Source: Hymenobacter gummosus (GTDB lineage: Bacteria; Bacteroidota; Bacteroidia; Cytophagales; Hymenobacteraceae). Taken from it: a DNA stretch of 64,000 bases. Shown here piece by piece: positions 16,628 to 23,192 of this stretch. Under the pieces are notes generated by a model. That model saw only the letters and a list, made by a program, of their open reading frames with translations, made no database searches and was not told the DNA's origin. Position 1 is the stretch's first letter. Each line of letters begins with the position of its first letter. Made by a program: the position numbers and the translations under genes. The stretch lies in the NCBI RefSeq assembly GCF_003970915.1, contig NZ_RXOF01000001.1, positions 310,001 to 374,000 on the forward strand, in the 5' to 3' direction.

Positions 16628-17299
16628 TTGCTCCCCTACCCTGCCATCGTTTCCTTGCTATCCAGCTCCCGACTTTCCGTTTTTTCCCCGGCCACCGCGG
16701 TGCTGGCCGCGGTTTTGGGCCTGGCCGCGGCGCCGGCCAGCCGGGCCCAGCAGCTGCAAGGCGGCGTACGGGCCGGCGGCAATATCAGCAGCGGCGTGGG
16801 CGCCGATGCGCGCAACAGTTCCCTGCTGCTGGGCTACCACGGCGGCCTGACGGGGCGCCTGGCCTTTACGCAGCGCTGGAGCGTGCACCCCGAGGCGCTG
16901 TACACGCTCAAGGGCGACCGGACGCTGGCTTACGGCCCGAGCGTGCAGGCCCGGCTGGGCTACCTGGAAATGCTGCTGCTGCCGCGCTTCACTCTCGACG
17001 AAGCCTTTGTGGAAGCCGGCCCCTACGCGGCCGTGCTGCTGCACCACCACTACCACGACGCGGCCCTGCAACTACCCGGCATCACGCCCTTCCGCCGCGT
17101 TGATTACGGCCTGGCCCTGGGCATCGGCTACCAGGACCCCGGCGGACTGAGCCTGAGCTGGCGCTACGTGGCCGGCGTCAACAACCTGTACCGGCCCGTC
17201 GATTTTTCGGGCGTGATAGAGCAGGTGCGCATGCGCAACGGCACACTGCAGTTCACCTTCGGCTACCTGCTGCCCTGGACGTTGGGCTCGGTGAAGTAG
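16628..17299 (+). CDS. OMP_b-brl outer-membrane protein, copy 4 of 6 (divergent)
   Basis: No ATG fits. TTG at 16628, or more likely TTG 16655, begins a signal (VLAAVLGLAAAPASRAQQ). The mature barrel is recognisable but divergent: LQGGVRAGGNISSGVGADAR, WSVHPEALYTLKGDRTLAYG, YLEMLLLPRFTLDEAFVEAG, DYGLALGIGYQDPGGLSLSW and LQFTFGYLLPW. The usual 'DVPVLxRI' strand is replaced by EMLLLPRFTL. The unusual start may mean low translation. Confidence 0.75.
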   Translation: MLPYPAIVSLLSSSRLSVFSPATAVLAAVLGLAAAPASRAQQLQGGVRAGGNISSGVGADARNSSLLLGYHGGLTGRLAFTQRWSVHPEALYTLKGDRTLAYGPSVQARLGYLEMLLLPRFTLDEAFVEAGPYAAVLLHHHYHDAALQLPGITPFRRVDYGLALGIGYQDPGGLSLSWRYVAGVNNLYRPVDFSGVIEQVRMRNGTLQFTFGYLLPWTLGSVK

Positions 17300-17397
17300 G
17301 GCGGCCGCCATGCCGCCGGATGCAACGTCCGCGCGACGGCGGGCCTCCTGCCGACAGGACCGGGCCTGCCCGGCGCGTACTTCCGTTTACTTCCCGC

Positions 17398-18018
17398 ATG
17401 CACCCGTTTTTTCCGCTCGGCGCCGCTCTGGTGCTGTTTGCCCCGGCCGCCCTGGCCCAAACGCCCGAAGCCCCGCCGCGCACGCTGCTGGGCCTCAAGG
17501 CCGGCTCCTCGCTCACCACCTTCCGGGGCGCCGCGGCCGAGGGGCAGCGCTACAAGGCGGGCCTGCACTTCGGGGTGCTGGTCAACACCCGCATCAGTCG
17601 GCGGGTGTCTATTCAGCCGGAGGTGCTGTACTCGCAGAAAGGCTCCCGGCTGACGGAGGGCGCGGCCAGCTCACAAAACCGCTTTAGCTACGTGGACGTG
17701 CCGCTGCTGGCGCGGGTGCATTTCGGGTGCTTCTACGCCGAAGCCGGGCCGCAGTACAGCTTGCTGCTGTCGGCCAAAAGCCGGCAAGGCGAGGCGGTGC
17801 AGAACGTAACGGACGCCTTCCGCACTTCCGATTTCGGCTACGTGGGCGGCCTGGGGCTGCAGCTCCGGAACGGCCTGGGATTGGGCCTGCGCTACCACGG
17901 CGGCCTGCGCAGCACCGTGCGCCCCTACCTCACTACTGGCGGCCGCACCGCGCGCCCCGACTTGCGCAACGCCGGCTTGCAGGCCTCCGTGTTTTACCTC
18001 ATCAGCGGGCGGTACTAA
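17398..18018 (+). CDS. OMP_b-brl outer-membrane protein, copy 5 of 6
   Basis: A protein of 206 aa from ATG 17398 (MHPFFPLGAALVLFAPAALA, signal peptide). Barrel strands are LLGLKAGSSLTTFRGAAAEG, VSIQPEVLYSQKGSRLTEGA, FSYVDVPLLARVHFGCFYAE, FGYVGGLGLQLRNGLGLGLR and the terminal ASVFYLISGRY. An open extension upstream to 17320 exists, but the ATG gives the proper signal peptide. Confidence 0.85.
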   Translation: MHPFFPLGAALVLFAPAALAQTPEAPPRTLLGLKAGSSLTTFRGAAAEGQRYKAGLHFGVLVNTRISRRVSIQPEVLYSQKGSRLTEGAASSQNRFSYVDVPLLARVHFGCFYAEAGPQYSLLLSAKSRQGEAVQNVTDAFRTSDFGYVGGLGLQLRNGLGLGLRYHGGLRSTVRPYLTTGGRTARPDLRNAGLQASVFYLISGRY

Positions 18019-18087
18019 AACCCGGGCCCCGGCCGTTTGCGGCTCGTTGGTAATCTTGCCGCACGTTCCCTGTTAATCTTATCGTTA

Positions 18088-18690
18088 ATGAACAGAATTG
18101 TTCTTGCGCTGCTGGCCGTAGGCCTGGGCAGCGCCGCCCAGGCCCAGGTGCGGCCGGGCCTGAAAGCCGGTGGTAACCTCACGCGCTACGCCGGCGACAT
18201 GAACGCAGCAGACGTGAAGAACATGCTGGGCTTCAGTGGTGGCTTCACGCTGAACGCCCCACTCAACTCCGACGGCTTTTTCTGCGTGCAGCCCGAGTTG
18301 CTCTACTCCCAGAAGGGCATGAAAATCGTGGATGACGCGATGGTGCAGCGCCTGCACTACCTCGATCTGCCGGTGCTGGCCCGTATTAACGCCGACGGCT
18401 TCATCTTCGAGGCCGGGCCGCAGCTGGGCTACCTGCTGGCCCAGAAGCAGACCGTGCAGGACGACGCCCTGCCCGGGGGCTACGCCGAAAGCACCGACCT
18501 GAGCGGCTACCACCGTCTCGATGTGGGCTACGTGGCCGGCGTGGGCTATCAGCTGGCCAACGGCCTGGGCCTGACCCTGCGCTACAACGGCGGGCTGCGC
18601 AACCTGCCTACCGCCGAAAGCGGCTTCACGGGGGCCCGCAACTCGGCGTTCCAGCTTTTTGCCGGCTACACCTTCGGCGGCCAGCGGTAA
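18088..18690 (+). CDS. OMP_b-brl outer-membrane protein, copy 6 of 6
   Basis: A protein of 200 aa from ATG 18088 (MNRIVLALLAVGLGSAAQAQ, signal peptide). Strands are VRPGLKAGGNLTRYAGDMNA, DGFFCVQPELLYSQKGMKIV, LHYLDLPVLARINADGFIFE, VGYVAGVGYQLANGLGLTLR and FQLFAGYTFGGQ. It is the last gene of the tandem cluster. The convergent M20 peptidase gene follows after a shared hairpin. Confidence 0.9.
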   Translation: MNRIVLALLAVGLGSAAQAQVRPGLKAGGNLTRYAGDMNAADVKNMLGFSGGFTLNAPLNSDGFFCVQPELLYSQKGMKIVDDAMVQRLHYLDLPVLARINADGFIFEAGPQLGYLLAQKQTVQDDALPGGYAESTDLSGYHRLDVGYVAGVGYQLANGLGLTLRYNGGLRNLPTAESGFTGARNSAFQLFAGYTFGGQR

Positions 18691-18713
18691 GCTCGCTGCC
18701 CTCCAAATGCACC

Positions 18714-18747
18714 GACGCCCGGCCTCCTTGTCAGGAAGCCGGGCGTC
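18714..18747. terminator. convergent hairpin terminator
   Basis: GACGCCCGGC (18714-18723) pairs with GCCGGGCGTC (18738-18747) between two convergent genes. It may serve both. No long T-run is present on either side. Confidence 0.6.
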
Positions 18748-18773
18748 GTCGTTTGCCGAGCTAGCAGCGGGCC

Positions 18774-20144
18774 TTAGGCCGGCTCCGCCATCAGCTTGGT
18801 GTAGTGCTGGTAGAACAGCGGAATCGTCTCGATGCCCTTCATGAAGTTGAACACGCCGTAGTGCTCATTGGGCGAGTGAATGGCGTCCGAATCCAGGCCG
18901 AAGCCGAGCAGCACAGAGTCCACGCCCAGCTCCGTCTTGAACATGGCCACGATGGGAATGGAGCCACCGCCGCGCGTCGGGATGGGCTTTTTGCCGAAGG
19001 TGTCTTCCAGGGCTTGGGCAGCCGCCTTGTAGGCCACCGAATCCGTCGGCGTCACCACCGGCTCGCCGCCGTGGTGGGGCTTCACCACCACCGTCACGCC
19101 CTCGGGGGCAATGCTGGTGAAGTGCTGCTGAAACAGCTGGCTGATTTCCTCGGAGGTCTGGTGCGGCACCAGGCGCATCGAAATCTTGGCGTAGGCCTTG
19201 GAGGCAATAACCGTCTTGGCGCCCTCGCCGGTGTAGCCGCCCCAGATGCCGTTCACGTCCAGGGTGGGGCGGATGCTGGTGCGTTCAATGGTGGTGTAGC
19301 CCTTCTCGCCGTAGGTGGCGGGCAGGCCGATGCTCTGCTTGTACTCCTCCTCGTTGTAGGGAGCTTTGTTCAGCTCGGTGCGCTCTTCGTCCGTCAGCAC
19401 GTCCACCTTGTCGTAGAAGCCGGGGATGGTGATGTGGCCGTTCTCGTCGTGCAAAGAGGCAATCATCTTGCACAGCGCGTTGATGGGGTTGTGCACGGCG
19501 CCGCCGTAGAGGCCGGAGTGCAGGTCGCGGTTCGGGCCGGTCACCTCCACTTCGTGGTAGCTCAGCCCGCGCAGGCCCACCTCGATGCTGGGCGTGTCGT
19601 TGGCAATGATGCCGGTGTCGGACAAGAGCACCACGTCGGCCTTGAGCTTTTCCTTGTTGGCGCCTACGAAGATGCCCAGGTTGTTGGAGCCGACTTCCTC
19701 TTCGCCCTCAATCATCACCTTCACGTTGCAGGGCACGCCGCCCTGCTGGTTGAGCACCTCGAAGGCCTTCACGTGCATGTACACCTGGCCTTTGTCGTCG
19801 CAGGCGCCGCGGGCGTAGATCTTGCCGTCCTTGATGACCGGGTCGAAGGGACCGGAGGTCCACAGCTCGTAGGGGTCGGCGGGCTGCACGTCGTAGTGCC
19901 CGTACACCAGCACGGTGGGCAGCTTGGGGTCGATGAGCTTCTCGCCGTAGACGATGGGGTTGCCGGCGGTGGGGCACAGCTCCACGTTGTCGAGGCCCAC
20001 TTCTTCAAGGCGCATCTTCAGGTACTCGGCGGCCTTGAGCACGTCGCCGTGGAACTTGGGGTCGGCGGAAACCGACGGGATGCGCAGCCACTCCAGCAGC
20101 TCGCTCAGGAAACGGTCCTGGTTCTCAGTCAGGAAAGAAGTCAT
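18774..20144 (-). CDS. M20-family metallodipeptidase
   Basis: A 456-aa zinc peptidase of the M20 (carnosinase-like) family that hydrolyses short peptides. Metal-binding and catalytic motifs are all visible: LVYGHYDVQPAD (His, and Asp beside the metal), GACDDKGQVY (bridging Asp), MIEGEEEVGS (general base Glu and ligand Glu), LLSDTG, and DAIHSPNE near the C-terminus (last His ligand). The dimerisation lid domain (about 210-370) includes DLHSGLYGGAVHNPINAL. There is no signal peptide, so it is probably cytoplasmic. The start MTSFLTENQDRFLSELLEWL is well placed. Confidence 0.93.
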   Translation of the reverse strand: MTSFLTENQDRFLSELLEWLRIPSVSADPKFHGDVLKAAEYLKMRLEEVGLDNVELCPTAGNPIVYGEKLIDPKLPTVLVYGHYDVQPADPYELWTSGPFDPVIKDGKIYARGACDDKGQVYMHVKAFEVLNQQGGVPCNVKVMIEGEEEVGSNNLGIFVGANKEKLKADVVLLSDTGIIANDTPSIEVGLRGLSYHEVEVTGPNRDLHSGLYGGAVHNPINALCKMIASLHDENGHITIPGFYDKVDVLTDEERTELNKAPYNEEEYKQSIGLPATYGEKGYTTIERTSIRPTLDVNGIWGGYTGEGAKTVIASKAYAKISMRLVPHQTSEEISQLFQQHFTSIAPEGVTVVVKPHHGGEPVVTPTDSVAYKAAAQALEDTFGKKPIPTRGGGSIPIVAMFKTELGVDSVLLGFGLDSDAIHSPNEHYGVFNFMKGIETIPLFYQHYTKLMAEPA

Positions 20145-20210
20145 CGGGTGAAGGGGAAAGAATGGTCGGGTTGACTAGGGGCGTAAAGGTAGCGGATGGG
20201 CCCGGATGCA

Positions 20211-20378
20211 CCGAACGCCCGGCCGCAGCAGCCGAAAACCCAACCACGGCGCCCGAACCACCTTCCACAACACCCGAAGCGCCAGCAACGCCGCCCGAAG
20301 CGCTGGGCACGGCAACCGATGCTCCTGCCACCGTTCCCGAAGGTTCGCCAACAGCTCCCGAAGCTCTTGCCACGGCTA
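20211..20378. repeat. array of eight 21-bp-phased CCGAA repeats
   Basis: CCGAA (once CCGAT) begins at 20211, 20232, 20253, 20274, 20295, 20316, 20337 and 20358, exactly 21 bases apart. The units share only a loose consensus (CCGAAgcnCnnncCACnnCnC). Because 21 is a multiple of three, the array stays open in several frames (PEAPATP-type heptapeptides), but no translation signal supports a gene. It lies upstream of the M20 gene. Related arrays are at 44680 and 46423-46747. Confidence 0.85.
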
Positions 20379-20457
20379 GGCTACTGTTCTTTTTCCGCTT
20401 CGGCGTGTGCCCGCTGTGCGTGGCCAGCAGCATCGGCTACGCCCGGGCGCGCCCCGC

Positions 20458-20527
20458 TGATACAACCAGCCCCGCTGCCGCGCCGTCTGAACCTTACAGC
20501 GGCGCGGCAGCGGGGCTGGTTGTATCA
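20458..20527. repeat. perfect 28-bp inverted repeat with 14-base loop
   Basis: Bases 20458-20485 (starting TGATACAACCAGCCCCGC) are exactly complementary to 20500-20527, leaving the loop TCTGAACCTTACAG. It has no T-run and sits 64 bases downstream of the stop of the DUF2490 gene. It could be a palindromic mobile repeat or a strong factor-independent RNA hairpin. Confidence 0.85.
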
Positions 20528-20591
20528 ATGGACCGCTGGATGAGCCGGCCTCATTTGTATGTCAGGCGACTTTGCGGGCGGCCTCTGAACC

Positions 20592-21449
20592 TCACGGCGC
20601 GGCCGGCGGCGCAGGCGCGGGCCGGCGCAAATCCAGGTTCACGACCGAGTTGATGATGAAGCCGTTGTTGTACTGAAACACGTTGCGGCCGGCCGTGGCG
20701 CCGGGCGGGGTGATTTCGCGGCCCAGCTGCAGAATCTGCTGGAAAAAGCCGCCTTCGAGGCGAAACGCGGGGCTGAAGCGGTAGCCCACAAGCAGGCCCA
20801 GGCGGTTCTGGTCGAACACGTTCTCGTTCACGTTCCGGCCGAAGCCGATGAAGATTTCATCGTAGGCGGCGGCGTAGGGGCCGCGGCCGCCGGGGCCAGG
20901 CGTGCCCAGGGTCCGCTGCACGCGGCCCAGGTAGCGCAGGCGGTTCGAGTACACCCACTGATCGAAGTCGCGGGTGCCCTCGGGGGTGCGCAGGATGCGG
21001 CCCACCCAGCGCTGCTCCAGCATGAAGCGGTGGCTGACCTCGGTTTTGCCCACGGGGTTGAGCAGGGTGGCCACTTGGTACAGCCGGTGCTCGGGAAAGC
21101 GCAAGCCGGCCGGCTGCAGGGGGTAGTCGCCGTAGTTAAAGGTTTCAATCCAAGCGTAGCCGGCGCGCAGGGTCAGCTTGTCGTTGGCAATGTAGTTGAG
21201 GCCGGTGCGCAGCAGGCTTTGTTGCCAGTCGGTGATGAAATCGTCGCGGCGGAACTGGTACTCCAGGTGGCCGCTCCACTTCTCGGCAAAGCGCAGAGTG
21301 GTGGTGTTGGTGTACCAGCCGATGCGGTTGTAGTCGCTGAGGCGGGTGTTCTGGGCGGCGGCCGGGGCGGCGCTCAGCAGCAGCGCGGCGGCCCAGCCGG
21401 CGGCGCGCCGGCCCTCCCGGGTCCGGCGCGCCAGGGGCAGACGGGGCAT
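20592..21449 (-). CDS. DUF2490-family outer-membrane protein
   Basis: A protein of 285 aa. The basic leader MPRLPLARRTREGRRAAGWA plus a hydrophobic stretch ending AAPAAAQ is the signal. The mature part has the DUF2490 pattern of barrel strands: RIGWYTNTTTLRFAEKWSGH, LEYQFRRDDFITDWQQSLLR, TGLNYIANDKLTLRAGYAWI and SHRFMLEQRWVGR. It ends with LEGGFFQQILQLGRE and FIINSVVNLDL strands. The start codon follows the carbonic anhydrase stop directly, so the two are co-transcribed. Function unknown. Confidence 0.8.
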   Translation of the reverse strand: MPRLPLARRTREGRRAAGWAAALLLSAAPAAAQNTRLSDYNRIGWYTNTTTLRFAEKWSGHLEYQFRRDDFITDWQQSLLRTGLNYIANDKLTLRAGYAWIETFNYGDYPLQPAGLRFPEHRLYQVATLLNPVGKTEVSHRFMLEQRWVGRILRTPEGTRDFDQWVYSNRLRYLGRVQRTLGTPGPGGRGPYAAAYDEIFIGFGRNVNENVFDQNRLGLLVGYRFSPAFRLEGGFFQQILQLGREITPPGATAGRNVFQYNNGFIINSVVNLDLRRPAPAPPAAP

Positions 21450-22250
21450 TTACTTGGCGGGGGTAGCGGCGGCCGTGGGGCGGAAAGCGGGAAGGTTCTG
21501 CAGGGTTTCGGGCAGGAACTCCACCTTGCCCGAGTGCAGGTTGTACACGGCCCCGACGATGAGGATTTCGCCGTTGCGGTACTTTTTGGCCAGCACCGGC
21601 TCCAGGTCGCGCAGCTGCTGCACCTGGTCGAGCACGTTCTGGCGGATGGTGTTGTCGAGCCGGTCGCCGGCCATGTTCTTGGTTTTCTCGGCGGCGGGCT
21701 TGATGCCGTTGACCAGCGTGATGATGTGGCCCGGCACGTCGGGGCGCTTGATGGCAGCATCGACGGCCCCGCAGCTCTGGTGGCCCAGCACCACGATGAG
21801 CTTGGCGCCCAGCGCCACCGATGAAAACTCAATGCTGCCGTAAGAGGCCTCGGCCATCACCTGCCCGGCCGTGCGGATGATGAACAGGTCGCCCACGCCC
21901 TGGTCGAAGATGATTTCGTTGGGTACGCGCGAGTCGGAGCAGCCCACGATGGTGGCGAAGGGTTTCTGGCCCTTTTCGGTGTTGGTGAGGGCGGCCTGGT
22001 CCTGGCGGGGCTTGATGCTCTTGTTTTCCACGAAGCGGCGGTTGCCGCCCTGCAGCTTGCGCAGGGCTACGTAGGGGTTGGCGTAGGCCGAGTCGCGGTC
22101 TACTACGTAGTGGGCGGCTTTCCACTCGGGCGAGCCGACCACTTCGGACGGGGCGGCTTTAGCCGGGCGGCGTTTGGTTTGGGCTTCGGCGGTGTGGGCC
22201 AGGCAGGTCAGGGCCAGCAGCGGGGTCAAGACAAAACGGGTCAACATCAT
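21450..22250 (-). CDS. periplasmic beta-carbonic anhydrase
   Basis: A 266-aa beta-class carbonic anhydrase interconverting CO2 and bicarbonate. Zinc ligands and the catalytic Asp-Arg dyad are present: IVGCSDSRVPNEIIFDQGVG (Cys, Asp, Arg) and VVLGHQSCGAVDAA (His and Cys). The N-terminus MMLTRFVLTPLLALTCLAHT to AEAQ is a signal peptide, so the enzyme acts in the periplasm, which is unusual but known for Bacteroidota. It is first in an operon with the DUF2490 gene. An ATAG-N5-CTAT operator lies 47 bases upstream. Confidence 0.92.
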   Translation of the reverse strand: MMLTRFVLTPLLALTCLAHTAEAQTKRRPAKAAPSEVVGSPEWKAAHYVVDRDSAYANPYVALRKLQGGNRRFVENKSIKPRQDQAALTNTEKGQKPFATIVGCSDSRVPNEIIFDQGVGDLFIIRTAGQVMAEASYGSIEFSSVALGAKLIVVLGHQSCGAVDAAIKRPDVPGHIITLVNGIKPAAEKTKNMAGDRLDNTIRQNVLDQVQQLRDLEPVLAKKYRNGEILIVGAVYNLHSGKVEFLPETLQNLPAFRPTAAATPAK

Positions 22251-22296
22251 AGCGGCAAAATGGTTGGTTTGTTGTCTTTAACCGCTATCATGATTA

Positions 22297-22309
22297 ATAG
22301 TTACACTAT
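22297..22309. promoter_or_regulatory. ATAG-N5-CTAT operator upstream of carbonic anhydrase
   Basis: ATAGTTACACTAT reads as the same ATAG-N5-CTAT palindrome found at 531-543 and 632-648. Nearby half-sites GCTATC (22284) and GATAGC (22317) add to it. It lies in the promoter region of the minus-strand carbonic anhydrase gene. Confidence 0.5.
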
Positions 22310-22413
22310 CATCTACGATAGCAACAAATTAATTTTTGTTTAATCAAAATCCTTACACTGGACTCGGGCCACCAGCACACTATACCCCGGCGGTGGCTGG
22401 CCGAGCGGGCGGC

Positions 22414-23055
22414 TTACTTCGCCCAGGGCAGCGGCACCCGGCTTTCGGTGCCGGCGCGCAGCCGCCCGATGTTGGCGCGGTGGGTATAGATCAGCAGGGC
22501 GGCCAGGATGAAGCCCACGTAAATCAGGAAGGGCTGCGGCGGGGCAAACCAGGGCGTGAGCTGCAGCAGGGCAAAGGCCACCCCGGCCGTCATGGAGCTG
22601 AGCGATACGTAGCGGGTGGTGAGCAGCACGGCCAGAAACACCAGCAAACAAACGCCCACGGTGGCCGGGGCCACGCCCAGCATCATGCCCAGAATGGTGG
22701 CCACGCCCTTGCCCCCGCGAAACTGGGCGAAAATGGGGTAAATGTGCCCCACCACGGCCAGCACCCCGCAGGCCAGGCGGTAGTACACCTCGTGCTCGGG
22801 CTGAATGGCGCCCACGCTCACCAGCCACATGGGCAGGAAGTAGGCCGCCACGAAGCCCTTCAGCGCATCGACCAGCAGCACGAAGGAGCCGGGCTTCTTG
22901 CCGAGCACGCGGAAAGTATTGGTGGCGCCCGCGTTGCCGGAGCCATGCTCCCGCACGTCGATGCCGTAGAAGCGGCGGCCCACCCAGAGGGCCGTGGGAA
23001 TGGAGCCGAGCAGGTAAGCCAGCCCGAGGGCCAGGGCAATGTAAGCGTAGGTCAT
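22414..23055 (-). CDS. plsY: acyl-phosphate:glycerol-3-phosphate acyltransferase
   Basis: A 213-aa inner-membrane enzyme making lysophosphatidic acid from acyl-phosphate and glycerol-3-phosphate, the first step of phospholipid synthesis. The conserved PlsY loops are present: LGSIPTALWVGR, REHGSGNAGATNTFRVLGKK, HIYPIFAQFRGGKGVATILG and YTHRANIGRLRAGTESR. About seven membrane helices separate them. It stands alone; the next minus-strand gene upstream is the giant protein gene, separated by a terminator. Confidence 0.95.
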   Translation of the reverse strand: MTYAYIALALGLAYLLGSIPTALWVGRRFYGIDVREHGSGNAGATNTFRVLGKKPGSFVLLVDALKGFVAAYFLPMWLVSVGAIQPEHEVYYRLACGVLAVVGHIYPIFAQFRGGKGVATILGMMLGVAPATVGVCLLVFLAVLLTTRYVSLSSMTAGVAFALLQLTPWFAPPQPFLIYVGFILAALLIYTHRANIGRLRAGTESRVPLPWAK

Positions 23056-23134
23056 AAGCGGTGGGGAATGCGGCCAAAGATAACGGGAGCCGCCAAGGCT
23101 ACGGCTGAGCGGCTACTGCCGGCCAAGCGGAAAC

Positions 23135-23169
23135 AAAAAAGCCGCCCCGGCCAGATCGACCGGGGCGGC
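23135..23169 (-). terminator. terminator of the giant secreted-protein gene
   Basis: GCCGCCCCGG (23141-23150) pairs with CCGGGGCGGC (23160-23169). On the minus strand it is followed by TTTTTT (23140-23135). Confidence 0.9.
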
Positions 23170-23192
23170 TTGCAGGTTAGGAAACGGCGGGC

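Noticed and set aside
20162-20653. 163-codon plus-strand frame over the 21-bp array
   Set aside because: The frame is open only because the repeat unit is a multiple of three. The opposite strand is open as well, and the frame runs through the 28-bp hairpin and into the DUF2490 gene.
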